NCBI GenBank assembly: GCA_031285505.1 | Contig: JAITVZ010000168.1 | Coordinates: 1 to 40,557 of the forward strand | DNA: 40,557 bases | Direction of reading: 5' to 3' | DNA from: Propionibacteriaceae bacterium | Lineage (GTDB): Bacteria > Actinomycetota > Actinomycetes > Propionibacteriales > Propionibacteriaceae | Shown here: one piece after another, positions 8,817 through 19,100 of the stretch | Layout of the letters: each line of letters starts with the position of its first letter | Position numbering within the stretch: position 1 is the first letter of the stretch | Notes under the pieces: model-generated | The model's database searches: none | Seen by the model: the letters and a program-made list of their open reading frames with translations, nothing else | Told to the model about the DNA's origin: nothing | Program-made: the position numbers and the translations under genes

Positions 8817-10316
8817 TCATTGCCCGCTGAGAACCGAACTGATTTCCGCCTTGGCAGCATCCAAACTGGCTTGATCGGGAATCATGACATAGAGCTTTTG
8901 GCTCGGCCAACTGTAGGTGTAATCGCTGGCGTCGGAGCCAGTCACCGCTGTGCGGCTGACCGTCCACTGTTGTCCACTGGCCAACTGGTTGCGCACCAGC
9001 GAAAACATCTCATCTTGCGGCATCGACGTCTGGATTGAAGTCTGGACAGCCGCCAGGATCGACGCATAGTTGGCCAGGATCGACGGATCGGTCAGCTTGT
9101 GGATCAGGCCCTCGATGACGCGCTCTTGATTCTCACCACGCACCCGATCGCCCTCAGCAAAGTTATAGCGAGCCCGGGAGAAGGCCAAAGCTTGCTCACC
9201 ATCGAGGTGGTTCTGGCCCAGCACAAAGTGGAATCCGCCCGACGTGAAATCATAGGCTGAATCGACATCGACCCCGCCGAGCGCGTCGACCACCGCCAGC
9301 AGCGAGCTGAAGTTGATCCGCAGGTAGTAGTTGATATTGATGCCGTAAAGCGCATCGAGTGTGTCGACCGACTTTTCGATGCCATAGATGCCAGCGTGGG
9401 TCAGCTTGTCCTTCAAGCCGGTTGTGCCGGCCAGTTGAACGTAATAGTCGCGCGGTGTGTTGACCAGCAGCACCTTGCCAGTGGTCGGGTTGATGACCAT
9501 CAATATGTTGACATCAGATCGGGAGCGATTACTGATGTTTCCCGGAATGTCGATACCGGAGATGTAGACCACGAAGGCATCAGTTGGCGGGATGGCGGAC
9601 GTGGTTGACGCCGATGGCGTTGGAGATGAAGTGGAATCAGCTGTGGGCTCGACGGTCACTTCAAACTGATCCAGCAGGCGCAATCCGCCGTACTGCTCCG
9701 GACTGAGCTCAGCCAACAACTGCCATTGGGCATCTTGGATGATGCCAGCCGTGGTCGATCCGTCAGAGACGGACTGGACAACGGCTTGCCAGTTGTCCTG
9801 CTGGGCAATGTTGACTGCCACCTTGGCCGTCAGCGTCTGCGTCACATTGTCGGCTTGATCGTCATCGGCGGCCAAGCCGACAGACTGCCCAGCCAGTTCA
9901 GCCAGCTTGGTCGGCCCGGCCGTGGGCACGATGATGTCATAGGTGATGGTCTCATCACTGGGGGGCTGAATGGAGTCGCCGAAGCGCCAAAGATCATAGG
10001 TGACTTTTCCGACACCGAGATTGGCCACCAGCAGCACGGTTGCCAATGCGGCGGTCAACCAGAAGCTCCAGCGATGGCCAAACCAGCCGGTCCGAATCAG
10101 ACCGACGATGATCGCCACTGTCACCACCAGATCGATCAGAATGGCTGCGGCCAGCACCTCGACCGGCAAAGCCCCCAAGCGCGCCAAGGTGACACAGACC
10201 AGCGCCACCACCGCCAGCAGGACAAAGGCGAAAACCACTGACAATCGTCGCAATGATGGGTGTTTGGGCTGTGCCTGGTCGACAGCTCGCGATGCTTCCC
10301 GACTCTTTGCCGCCAT
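8817..10316 (-). CDS. LytR-CpsA-Psr (LCP) family cell-wall glycopolymer transferase
   Basis: This 499-residue membrane protein has three hydrophobic segments in roughly its first 120 residues, then an extracellular part. A linker region (about 125-250) ends in a Ser/Thr/Pro-rich tract. The LCP domain (about 250-435) follows, with DVNILMVINPTTGKVLLVNTPRDYYV, KLTHAGIYG, DALGGVDVDSAYDF, and LDGEQALAFSRARYNFAEGD followed by the RGENQERVIEGL block whose Arg residues bind pyrophosphate in this family. LCP enzymes ligate teichoic acid, capsule or arabinogalactan to peptidoglycan. ATG 10316 follows GGAAGGA by seven bases. It stands downstream of malQ without obvious functional linkage, and is the second LCP gene in the window. 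Confidence 0.93.
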   Translation of the reverse strand: MAAKSREASRAVDQAQPKHPSLRRLSVVFAFVLLAVVALVCVTLARLGALPVEVLAAAILIDLVVTVAIIVGLIRTGWFGHRWSFWLTAALATVLLVANLGVGKVTYDLWRFGDSIQPPSDETITYDIIVPTAGPTKLAELAGQSVGLAADDDQADNVTQTLTAKVAVNIAQQDNWQAVVQSVSDGSTTAGIIQDAQWQLLAELSPEQYGGLRLLDQFEVTVEPTADSTSSPTPSASTTSAIPPTDAFVVYISGIDIPGNISNRSRSDVNILMVINPTTGKVLLVNTPRDYYVQLAGTTGLKDKLTHAGIYGIEKSVDTLDALYGININYYLRINFSSLLAVVDALGGVDVDSAYDFTSGGFHFVLGQNHLDGEQALAFSRARYNFAEGDRVRGENQERVIEGLIHKLTDPSILANYASILAAVQTSIQTSMPQDEMFSLVRNQLASGQQWTVSRTAVTGSDASDYTYSWPSQKLYVMIPDQASLDAAKAEISSVLSGQ

Positions 10317-10333
10317 GACGCCGTCCTTCCGCC

Positions 10334-10360
10334 GGGCTTGGCCAGCCGACTGGCTAGCCC
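10334..10360 (-). other. Hairpin just upstream of the LCP ribosome-binding site
   Basis: On the minus strand GGGCT-A-GCCAG-TCGG-CTGGC-CA-AGCCC folds into a 10-bp interrupted stem ending 17 bases before the LCP start codon. Its 3' side is next to the GGAAGGA ribosome-binding site. It could affect translation or mRNA stability. It has no T-run, so it is not an intrinsic terminator. Confidence 0.4.
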
Positions 10361-10541
10361 ACCCCTACCCGGCTGATGCATCGAAAATACCATGAAAAGA
10401 GCCGCCGCAGCGCCTACCCGAGTCAAGTTCCGCCCAGCGCGATCCACAATCGCGGCCATCCGGCCTTGGCAAGCGTGTCGCTGGGCCACTGGATGGTTGA
10501 TTAACACGGGCTCTTCAGCTCAATGGCTTGGAATCGACCAT

Positions 10542-12662
10542 CTAAGGAGTTGGATCCAGCTGGGCCGCCAGGCGCTCAACACTGTCGAGGGCATAAACCC
10601 GCTCCAGACTGATACGACCGGCAGCGGCATCGCCCAATGGCACCCGCCAATTGGGATACTCATCGATCGTGCCCGGTTGATTCTGGGTGCGACGCTCACC
10701 GACCGCGTCGACCAAGGCCACACAGCGCAACTGCGATGGCGTCTGATAGAGGAAACGATAGAGACCGAGCATGACCTCATGGGGATCGCGCTCGCCTGGA
10801 GCGATCAAACCGCGCTGCTCCAGCATCGCCAGAACAGCTTCCTGTTCATGAGCGTCACGGGCGATCTCTTCTTCAAGTGGCTCGGTCAGCAATCCCAAGC
10901 GGTGGCGCAAGGCCACATGGTCATGGGCCAGATAGCCCAAGGTTGGCGGCAGGTCATGGGTGGTCACCGAGGCCAGACAGAGGCGTCGCCAGTGATCTGG
11001 CGGCAGCGGCTGCCCCTGAGCATCGTTTTCAAACCACAGAACGGAGGTGCCCAAGAAACCACGTCGCTCCAGATATTGGCGCACCCAAGGTTCGACTGTG
11101 CCCAGATCTTCGCCAATGACAGCCGCACCAGCGCGCTGAGCTTCAAGGGCCAAAATGCCAATCATCGCTTCGTGGTTGTAGCGCACATAGACACCTTGAC
11201 TGGCGTCACTGCCATTTGGCACCCACCAAAGACGGAACAAGCCGATGATGTGATCGACCCGAATCGCTCCGGAGTAGCGGAGAATGGCTCGGACCATGTC
11301 GCGGAAGGCTGCATAACCACTGGCTTCGAGACGATCAGGTCTCCACGGTGGCTGCAACCAATCCTGACCGAATTGGTTATAGGCGTCTGGTGGAGCCCCA
11401 ACCGTCACTCCCGCAGCAAAGACATCTTGCAACGCCCAAGTCTCTTCGCCATCGCGATTGACGCCGACCGCCAGATCGGAGATGACACCAACGCGCATGC
11501 CGTTGGCCTTGGCGCTGGCTTGGGCGTGACTGGCTTGATCATCGGCCACCCATTGCAGCCACATGAAAAAAGACACATCGACACTGTGCTCAGTCTCGAA
11601 TTGAGCCACGGCTGGCCCATCGGGATGCTGCAAGTCAGCTGGCCAAAGGTGCCAATTGTTGCCATGAATCTCCGATAAGGCACACCACACGGCATAATGG
11701 CGCAGCGAAGGGCCTTGTTCCGCCACAAAACGCTCGAAGGACAGCTGCCGCGGCAAGCGGCGTTTGACCTGGAACAACAGACGCAGAGCCGACATCTTCT
11801 TAGACCAGACTGCATCGCGTTCCACCTGCGCACTGGCCTTGGTGGCAGCCATGGCCTGCTTGCGGGCGGCCCGCACCTTGGCTTGAACTTCGCGACTGGC
11901 GCTGGCGAACTCCTCCACCATCTCCGGTCGAATGTAAATCGGGTTGAGGTAACGCCTGGTCGCTGGGAAATATGGCGATGAGGTCATGGGCGCCACCACC
12001 TCGGCGGCATGCACCGGATTGATCAAGACAAAATCGGCCCCTTGATCGATCCGCGCCCAACTGGCCAGATCAGCCAAGTCCCAAAAATCACCGACCCCCC
12101 AAGAAGAATCAGCGCAAACTGAATAGAGCTGAGCCATATAACCCCAGGCTGAATCGATACCCAGCATCGGCAAGCCAATGAATGTCGGCGTGACAATCAG
12201 CTGTCCCTGCCAATAGGCGTCGTCGCTGTTGAGCATCAGGGCGTGGTAGCCGACGGGCAAGTTGGTCGGCAGGTCAAAGCTGGCGCGCCCCAGCCACTGG
12301 CCATCAATCAATTGGTCGGGGTCATGGTTGTCGACTTGCACCAAATCGTTGGTCGAACCATCCTCCAGGCGCAACCAGACGTGTGCCGGCCGGCCAGCCG
12401 GCACATGCACATCGATACGGCGTGATTCACCTTGTTCAACCACCACACAGGCCGGGATGGCGCTGCGCCAAGGCCGCTGGTCAGCCATGACAAAGGCTTG
12501 ATCGATCCAATCGTCACCATCGACCGGCACTGACATCGCCTGTAAACAGGCGATGATCGACGAAGCGGCGGGGCGGCGGTGCTCCCCTTTCCAGTCCCAG
12601 AATTCGGTGGCAATCCCAAAGCGCCCCGCCAGATCGGCCAGACGGGCATCAAGGTCAGACAT
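10542..12662 (-). CDS. malQ: 4-alpha-glucanotransferase (amylomaltase, GH77)
   Basis: MalQ disproportionates maltodextrins by moving alpha-1,4-glucan segments and releases glucose, in the cytosol. At 706 residues it is the long actinobacterial form with an N-terminal beta-rich extension (about 1-150) before the GH77 barrel. Barrel motifs are SAWGYMAQLYSVCADSSWG, FVLINPVHAAEVVAPMTSSP, AIRVDHIIGLFRLWWVPNG (nucleophile Asp), VIGEDLGTVEPWV (acid/base Glu) and TTHDLPPTLGYL (third Asp). ATG 12662 follows GAAAGG by seven bases; the longer frame upstream to 12761 has no such signal. It lies 95 bases after the RDD gene on the same strand, with a palindrome and a TAGAAT -10-like box in the gap, so it probably has its own promoter. 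Confidence 0.94.
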   Translation of the reverse strand: MSDLDARLADLAGRFGIATEFWDWKGEHRRPAASSIIACLQAMSVPVDGDDWIDQAFVMADQRPWRSAIPACVVVEQGESRRIDVHVPAGRPAHVWLRLEDGSTNDLVQVDNHDPDQLIDGQWLGRASFDLPTNLPVGYHALMLNSDDAYWQGQLIVTPTFIGLPMLGIDSAWGYMAQLYSVCADSSWGVGDFWDLADLASWARIDQGADFVLINPVHAAEVVAPMTSSPYFPATRRYLNPIYIRPEMVEEFASASREVQAKVRAARKQAMAATKASAQVERDAVWSKKMSALRLLFQVKRRLPRQLSFERFVAEQGPSLRHYAVWCALSEIHGNNWHLWPADLQHPDGPAVAQFETEHSVDVSFFMWLQWVADDQASHAQASAKANGMRVGVISDLAVGVNRDGEETWALQDVFAAGVTVGAPPDAYNQFGQDWLQPPWRPDRLEASGYAAFRDMVRAILRYSGAIRVDHIIGLFRLWWVPNGSDASQGVYVRYNHEAMIGILALEAQRAGAAVIGEDLGTVEPWVRQYLERRGFLGTSVLWFENDAQGQPLPPDHWRRLCLASVTTHDLPPTLGYLAHDHVALRHRLGLLTEPLEEEIARDAHEQEAVLAMLEQRGLIAPGERDPHEVMLGLYRFLYQTPSQLRCVALVDAVGERRTQNQPGTIDEYPNWRVPLGDAAAGRISLERVYALDSVERLAAQLDPTP

Positions 12663-12723
12663 CTGTTGGCCTTTCACAATCGACTGCCGCCATTCTAGCG
12701 AGTCGACTTCAGGCACCACGCAA

Positions 12724-12740
12724 CAAGACATCATGTCTTG
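12724..12740. promoter_or_regulatory. 17-bp palindrome upstream of malQ
   Basis: CAAGACAT (12724-12731) and ATGTCTTG (12733-12740) are perfect inverted arms around a single central base. The site lies between the RDD and malQ genes, about 60 bases before malQ and upstream of a TAGAAT -10-like sequence. Its length and symmetry resemble an operator for a dimeric repressor. It could instead be a small hairpin in the transcript. The regulator is unknown. Confidence 0.42.
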
Positions 12741-12757
12741 CTCCGACTGCGGCTTGA

Positions 12758-13540
12758 TCAAACGGTGCTGTCGGGTTGACCGATGGTTTTGGTCTGACGA
12801 ATAACAATGGTGCTAGCCAGCAGGTCAGTTACCGACTGATGACGCCGCTGCCACAAGGGCATCAAGGCATTGACCAACTGGATGATCATGAAGATGCTGC
12901 CGCCAGCGCTTAACAACGACCAGGCGATGCCCTTGGAGATGGCCCTCATCCAGCCCGGTTTGTCCGGGGTGTATTTCAGATCCGGACGAGCGGTCAATAC
13001 AGCCATGGGCAAGGGCGCGCGCACCACTGTCAAACCGCACAGGCGCTGCCCGATGGTGGCTCCCCATGTGCCCATGAACACCACGGTCGACACCAACATG
13101 ACCGCCCCACCGGCCATCATCAGATTGGACACCGCCACGGTCAGTGGGCCTGGTGCGCTGATGAAGGGGTTGTCACCAGCCAGCATCAGCGCTTGAACCT
13201 CATTCGAGTAGTCGATGAACAACGACTGCAAGCGCGCCCAGTAACCTGGAGCGACGATCGCCACGATCAGCCCGGTCAAGACCCAGCCGATGACTGTGTC
13301 AATCACCCCTGAGCCGAAGCGGCGCCACCAACCAGCCACTGGCAAATCCAAAGCCGGGTCTTTGACCGTGGCCATCGGTCGATCGATTTTGCCTCGAGCC
13401 CAGGGTGTCGGCTCAATCTGCTCGGCGCGCCGCACCACATGGGTCCACTGTTGACCATCCCAGTAACGCTCATGGCCACTTTGCGCCGGATCAGGATACC
13501 AACCTCGCGCCGGGCCGATGGGTGGAATTGGATTAGTCAC
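12758..13540 (-). CDS. DUF2510 and RDD domain membrane protein
   Basis: The ~260-residue product begins with a DUF2510 motif (GPARGWYPDPAQSGHERYWD then GQQWTHVVR), a short domain common at the N-terminus of actinobacterial membrane proteins. An RDD domain follows: VAGWWRRFGSGVIDTVIGW, then hydrophobic helices at about 95-115, 145-170 and 205-235, with the family Arg/Asp residues in RRFGSGVIDT. The second RDD block is GATIGQRLCGLTVVRAP. RDD proteins are integral membrane proteins of mostly unknown role; some act in ion exchange. I use GTG 13540. No ribosome-binding site precedes it, so it may be leaderless, and TTG 13579 is the other option. It is divergent from proB. Confidence 0.82.
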   Translation of the reverse strand: MTNPIPPIGPARGWYPDPAQSGHERYWDGQQWTHVVRRAEQIEPTPWARGKIDRPMATVKDPALDLPVAGWWRRFGSGVIDTVIGWVLTGLIVAIVAPGYWARLQSLFIDYSNEVQALMLAGDNPFISAPGPLTVAVSNLMMAGGAVMLVSTVVFMGTWGATIGQRLCGLTVVRAPLPMAVLTARPDLKYTPDKPGWMRAISKGIAWSLLSAGGSIFMIIQLVNALMPLWQRRHQSVTDLLASTIVIRQTKTIGQPDSTV

Positions 13541-13687
13541 AGCAATATTGTGCCAGATGTCCGCCTGGACGCTGATCAAGAAGACTCATCCGTTGGGCAT
13601 CGAGCCAATCGGCCTGGTCGGCCAACTAAAGTTGACCAGCAGATACTGTCTGGCGAATCAGACAGCCGAACCGGAGGAATCAACCGC

Positions 13688-14881
13688 ATGATCACCGCTC
13701 AGGATCAGCCAACAGGCATCGATGATAGCAACGCTGACGCTGGTCGGATCCGTCAGCTGGTGCGCGACGCTCGACGCCTGGTGATCAAGGTCGGTTCCTC
13801 ATCCTTGGCTGACGCCCAAGCCGGGCTCAATCACCAACGGATCAAGCAGCTGGTTGACGCCTTGGCCAAGCGACATCTGGCCGGTAGCGACATCATTTTG
13901 GTCAGCTCAGGGGCGATCGCCGCCGGATTGGAGCCCTTGGGTTTGACCCACCGCCCCAGCGACATCGCCCAGCAACAGGCCGCCGCCGCTGTCGGTCAGG
14001 GGCGGCTGATCTGGGCCTACAGCCAGGCCTTCGGCGAGCACGGCTGCTTCGTCGCTCAAATACTGTTGACCCGTGATGATCTGTCGCGCCAAAACAGCTA
14101 CAGCGCCGCCTGGCAGACGATCGGCGCTCTGACCCGCCTGGGAGCCATTCCGATCGTCAACGAGAATGACACCGTTGCCACTGCCGAAATCAAGCTCGGT
14201 GACAATGACCACCTAGCCGCGCTGGTGGCGGAACTGGTCCGGGCCGACGCCCTGCTGCTGCTGTCAGATGTCGATGGGCTATACACCACCAACCCAACCC
14301 ACCCTGACGCGGCTCGGATCGATCTGGTCGAGTTGAACACGCCCTTGGGCATCGATGTCAGCCAATCCGGCAGTTCCGGAGTAGGCAGCGGTGGCATGGC
14401 CACCAAGGTCAAAGCCGCCCGGTTGGCGGCCCGATCCGGTGTTCCGGTGGTGCTGGGACGCTGGGATCAGGCTCAAGCCATCCTCGATGGCCAGGTTTGC
14501 GGCACCGTTTTTGAAGCCAGTGAGAAACGCCTGCGCCGGCACTTGGGTTGGGTGGCCCATGCCAGCACCATCAGTGGACAGATCTTTGTCGACGCTGGCG
14601 CCGCAGCCGCCCTGCGGCAGGGCAACGCCTCCTTGCTGGCGGCCGGAATCCGTCGAGTTGAGGGTGATTTCGCCCGAGACGACTCGGTGCTCGTGGTCGA
14701 CCCGTCCGGGCTCGGCATCGCCCGTGGCCAAGTGGCTTATGCCGCCAGCGAGCTGCCCGCCATGCTCGGCCGCACCTCGGCCGATCTGGCCGATCAACTC
14801 GGAGCAGATTTCGCCCGTCCGGTCATCCACCGCGATGACCTGGTGTTGAACAGACGCGGCGGCGCAACTGAGGCTCGCTAG
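13688..14881 (+). CDS. proB: Glutamate 5-kinase
   Basis: ProB phosphorylates glutamate to gamma-glutamyl phosphate, the first step of proline synthesis. Residues about 30-285 are the amino-acid kinase domain: LVIKVGSSSLA, LVSSGAIAAGLEPLGL, QQAAAAVGQGRLIWAYSQAF, NENDTVATAEIKLGDNDHLA and LLLLSDVDGLYTTNP. The rest is a C-terminal PUA domain (GQIFVDAGAAAALRQGNASL onward), as in the bacterial enzyme. At 397 residues it has about 25 extra N-terminal residues. ATG 13688 is preceded by GGAGGA at nine bases, so the open frame upstream to 13439 is not used. The proA start follows nine bases after its stop, a clear operon. Confidence 0.96.
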   Translation: MITAQDQPTGIDDSNADAGRIRQLVRDARRLVIKVGSSSLADAQAGLNHQRIKQLVDALAKRHLAGSDIILVSSGAIAAGLEPLGLTHRPSDIAQQQAAAAVGQGRLIWAYSQAFGEHGCFVAQILLTRDDLSRQNSYSAAWQTIGALTRLGAIPIVNENDTVATAEIKLGDNDHLAALVAELVRADALLLLSDVDGLYTTNPTHPDAARIDLVELNTPLGIDVSQSGSSGVGSGGMATKVKAARLAARSGVPVVLGRWDQAQAILDGQVCGTVFEASEKRLRRHLGWVAHASTISGQIFVDAGAAAALRQGNASLLAAGIRRVEGDFARDDSVLVVDPSGLGIARGQVAYAASELPAMLGRTSADLADQLGADFARPVIHRDDLVLNRRGGATEAR

Positions 14882-14890
14882 GCTGGGGGT

Positions 14891-16135
14891 ATGACTGACT
14901 TCATCTGCCAGGCCCAAGCCGCCCGCAAGGCCAGTTATGACTGGGCTTTGGCGAACCGATCACAGAAGGATCAGGCGTTGATGGCCATGGCCGATCAATT
15001 GCTGGAATCCAGCGCCGCCATCATTGAAGCCAATCAGCGCGACGTCGCCGCCGGGCAAGCGAGCGGGTTAAGCGAATCACTGATCGATCGACTCAGCCTT
15101 GACCAGGCGCGGCTGTCAGCGATGGCCACTGGTTTGCGCCAAGTGGCCAGTTTGGCTGACCCCGTGGGACAGGTGCTGCGCGGTTGGCGCTTGGACAACG
15201 GAGCCAATGTCGAGCAGGTGCGCGTGCCCTTCGGTGTGATCGGCATCATTTATGAGGCCCGCCCCAATGTCACGGCCGACGCCGCCGCCATCTGCCTGAA
15301 ATCTGGCAATGCCGCTTTGCTGCGAGGCTCTTCGACCGCTATTCACAGCAACCGCCGAATCATCAGCTCCTTGCGCGCCGGCCTGGTCGTCGCCGGCGCT
15401 GACCCCGACCTGCTGGCATTGGTTGAAGGCGATCATCAGGTGACCAGCCAGATGATGCGGGCCCGCGGTTTGATCGACTTGCTGATCCCGCGTGGCGGCG
15501 CCGGCCTGATCAAATCGGTGGTGGAGCAGGCCACCGTGCCAGTCATCGAGACCGGCACCGGCAATTGTCATTTGTTTATCGACGCCGACGCCGACGTCGA
15601 GATGGCTTGGTCGATCATCGTCAATGCCAAGACGCAACGCCCGTCGGTCTGCAATGCCTTGGAGACCCTGCTGATCGACCAAAGCGTTGCGCCGAAAATC
15701 CTGCCGATGTTAGTCGACCGCCTCAGCCAACTTGGCGTCGATCTTCAAGGTGATCAAGCAGCCCATGATCTTTGCCCCCAGCTGAACCTGGTGCCGGACG
15801 ACGGCTGGGACGAGGAGTCGCTGCGGCTGCACCTGCGGATCGGGCTGGCCGATGGTTTGGAGTCGGCCATCGCTTTCATTCGCCAGCATGGCTCCGGGCA
15901 TTCCGAAACCATCGTCACCAATGACTTGACCCACCAGCGACGCTTCACAGCGGCCATCGACGCCGCCTGCGTGCTGGTCAACTGTTCCAGCCGCTTCGTC
16001 GACGGCTCCGAGTTCGGTTTCGGAGCGGAGATCGGCATCTCCACCCAAAAACTCCACGCCCGAGGACCGATGGCATTGAGCGAGATGACCAGCAGCAAAT
16101 ACGTCATCCAAGGCAGTGGCCAGACTAGGCGCTGA
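14891..16135 (+). CDS. proA: Glutamate-5-semialdehyde dehydrogenase (gamma-glutamyl phosphate reductase)
   Basis: ProA reduces gamma-glutamyl phosphate with NADPH to glutamate semialdehyde, the second step of proline synthesis. The 414-residue protein is a standard ProA: VPFGVIGIIYEARPNVTADA, LRGSSTAIHSNR, the cofactor-side block LIPRGGAGLIKSVVEQATVP, NAKTQRPSVCNALETLL with the catalytic Cys, and the C-terminal EFGFGAEIGISTQKLHARGP. A GGGGGT ribosome-binding site directly precedes the ATG. ProC is not in the window. The gene ends 14 bases from the convergent dnaE2 stop. Confidence 0.97.
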   Translation: MTDFICQAQAARKASYDWALANRSQKDQALMAMADQLLESSAAIIEANQRDVAAGQASGLSESLIDRLSLDQARLSAMATGLRQVASLADPVGQVLRGWRLDNGANVEQVRVPFGVIGIIYEARPNVTADAAAICLKSGNAALLRGSSTAIHSNRRIISSLRAGLVVAGADPDLLALVEGDHQVTSQMMRARGLIDLLIPRGGAGLIKSVVEQATVPVIETGTGNCHLFIDADADVEMAWSIIVNAKTQRPSVCNALETLLIDQSVAPKILPMLVDRLSQLGVDLQGDQAAHDLCPQLNLVPDDGWDEESLRLHLRIGLADGLESAIAFIRQHGSGHSETIVTNDLTHQRRFTAAIDAACVLVNCSSRFVDGSEFGFGAEIGISTQKLHARGPMALSEMTSSKYVIQGSGQTRR

Positions 16136-16149
16136 GGGCTAGCCAAACC

Positions 16150-19100
16150 TCAGTCGTCAAGAGTCGGCATGCTCTGCTGGGTGAAATCCCAAGCCAGATC
16201 GGCGGTGATCGAGATGCCTCGTTCCCCGGTGCGGCGGGTGTGGCCGTGAACCGCCAGCAGCGGCGCGCGAAACAACTCTGGCCCGATCCGCCGCTGCCCC
16301 TCGTCGAAAAAGGCACAATCGACCACGCCCGAACCGTCATCCAATGACAAAAAGACCACCCGTTTGCCCGATTTGGTGGGCGGGGTTTGCGAAGCCACCC
16401 GCATACCAGCGACCAGCACCGAGCTGTTGTTGCGCAATTTCAATAACTGGTCAGCTGGAGTCACCCCCCACTCATTCAGTCGTTCACGCCAGGGATCAAG
16501 CACATGCTGGCTGACATCGATGCCCAACAGATCCAGCTCAGCCGCCAAAACGTCGGTTGGCGCCTCAGCTGAAGCGACCACTTCGGCCACGGCTCCCCCA
16601 CCACCAGCGCCAATCTCAATCAGGGTTTGTCCGTCCAACCCCAGCAACGCCTCTTGCTGGGGTTGGCGCGCCAACTGCTGGCGCGCGGTCAAAAGCCGGA
16701 CCTGAGCGATGATTCCCGCCCGATTGGCCCTCGGAGCCAACTGGTCGAAGGCCCCCAACGCAGCCAGGTGTCGCATGGTGGGCCGATGTGGCCTGGCTCG
16801 GGCCAGCAGATCAGCGATCGATTCGTAGGGTTGACCCGCGATCAGCCGCTGCACCTCAGCTTGGGCAATGCCCTTGAGCTGTGTGAAGGGCAGTCGAATG
16901 CCGCGCTGGTCGCCCTGCGTTTCAACCCGCCAGTGGTCACCCGACCGATTGGCGTCGATGCCCCACACCGCTATTCCCAAGCGCTTAGCCTCAGCCACCA
17001 ACAAGCGCTTGGGATACATACCCGGATCATGCTCCAGCAGACCGGCCATGAACTCCACCGGATGGTGGGTCTTCAACCAGGCTGATTGATAGGTGGTGGC
17101 GGCGAAAGCGGCCGCATGGGCCTTGCAGAAACCGAAACTACCGAATTCCTGCAGCACCGACCAGATCTTGTCGATTTGACTATCGGTGAACAGGCGTTGG
17201 CCTTGCTGATCGCGCCGCTGACTGGCCCGTCGCCGAAAATCCGTCTCAATCTCGCCCATGGTTGACCCGCCCAAGCGTCGGCGCAGCTCGTCCGCCTCAG
17301 CTAAGGAAATTGCCATACAATCCGCCAGAATTCGCAAGACATGCTCGTGGTAGATGACCACGCCGTGGCTGTCTGCCAGGAATGAGCGGAAGCGTGGATG
17401 GAGAATAGCTGTGCTGGAGAAACCCAGCTTGGCCTCGACGTAAGGCGTGATCATATTGCCCTTCATCGGACCGGGACGGAACAGACTGATGTCCGCCACC
17501 AGATCAGCCATGCAATCCGGGCGCATTTTGCCGACCAACTCGCGTTGTCCGGGTGACTCGATCTGAAACATGCCCAAAGTCTGACCGGAGGCGATGGCTG
17601 CGAAGGTGGCGGGATCGTCATCGGGTAACTGGCTGGCGTCGACTCGCTGACCGCTGTGTCGCTCGATCTCGTCGATGGTGAAAGCAATGGCTGATTGCAT
17701 GCGCACACCGAGAACATCGAGCTTCAACAGGCCGAGATAGTCGATGTCGTCCTTGTCGAACTGAGACATTGGAATGCCCAGCCCACTCGGTTGGGTGGCG
17801 GTCAGACTGAGCAGGTTCTGATCGGACAGCAACACCCCGCAAGGATGCATTGACAAGTGGCGTGGCAAGCGATCGAGACGGGCGCTCATCGACAACAACA
17901 GGCGCAGTTGTGGCTGATGACGCACGCGTGCCGCCAGATCACGCAGCTCCGGTCGGCGTTCCAAGGCTTCAGCGATCTGATCAGCGTCCAGGCGCCACAA
18001 GGACTTGGCGACATCATCGATCATCTCGGCTGACAAGCCGAGCGCCAAACCGACATCGCGCACCGCGCCGCGGGCCCGATACTGATTGTGCATCGACAGC
18101 AGGGTCACCCGATTGAGCCCGTAACGCTTGGTGATCGCCCGATAGATCTCGTGGCGACGGGCCGATTCAACATCAACATCAATATCGGGCAGAGTCGAGC
18201 GTTGCTCACCGAGGAAACGCTCGAACAACAGATCGTGCTCCAGCGGATCGACCGACGAGACACCTAACAGGTAGTTGACCAAGCTGCCCGCTCCGGAGCC
18301 ACGAGCTTGGGCCCGGATGCCCATCTGCCGGATCGTATCGACAATATCAGCGACGACTAGGAAATATGAGGCGAAACCGAAGCCCTCAATGACCGACAAT
18401 TCATTGTCCAAGCGACTGATGATCTGCGCTTTGGCAGTTTTGGTCGGGGTCGGCATCCGTTGCGGCAAGGCCGACCAGCAGCGCTGGCGCAGCACTGCTT
18501 GGGGATCGGCCCCGGACAGCCCGATGATCGCCATTTCAGGCACCTTCGGTTGGCACCAGCCCAGATCACCATCAGGGTCGATCAGGCAGCGATCAGCCAG
18601 GGCCGCTGTCTGATCAAACAGCTGATCAACCACTGAGGGCGACAAGCTCGCCGCCGCCACCACATCGGCGGCCACCTGGCGCATTTGACCGGCCGGCTTG
18701 AGCCAAGCTTCAGCATTGCCTTGGGCATCGAAGTCCCCCAGAGGCAACAAGGCCCCGGCGGCGTCGAGCAGATCACCGGTCACCACATCCGCCGGCTGAC
18801 GATAGCGCACCGCATTGGTCAGCACCATCGACGCGCCCTGATCGACGGCTAACGCCAGCAGGCCAGCAGCATGTTCTACCGAGCCGGCCAGCCCCGGTCG
18901 GGCGTAGTGGTTGACGATTTCCAAATGGACATGGTCAGGCAATAAGCGTTGCCAATCGCGCCAGCGGTCCAGTGCCCCCTGATAATCACCGCTCAAGACG
19001 GCCCGACCGACATCTGAGTCTGGGCCCAACAGCAGATCCACGCCAATGGCCTCACCGCCGGTCAACAGCTGCTTGACCCGTTCGAACGACAAGGCCGCCA

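Noticed and set aside
7724..8830. 368-codon plus-strand frame over xylA
   Set aside because: xylA on the other strand is unmistakable, and the frame is its antisense shadow.
8749..8830. Terminator after the LCP gene at 8817
   Set aside because: The only structure downstream is the xylA operator inverted repeat, which lacks a T-run on the relevant strand.
10392..11678. 428-codon plus-strand frame over malQ
   Set aside because: It is the antisense shadow of a well-supported GH77 gene, with no domain of its own.
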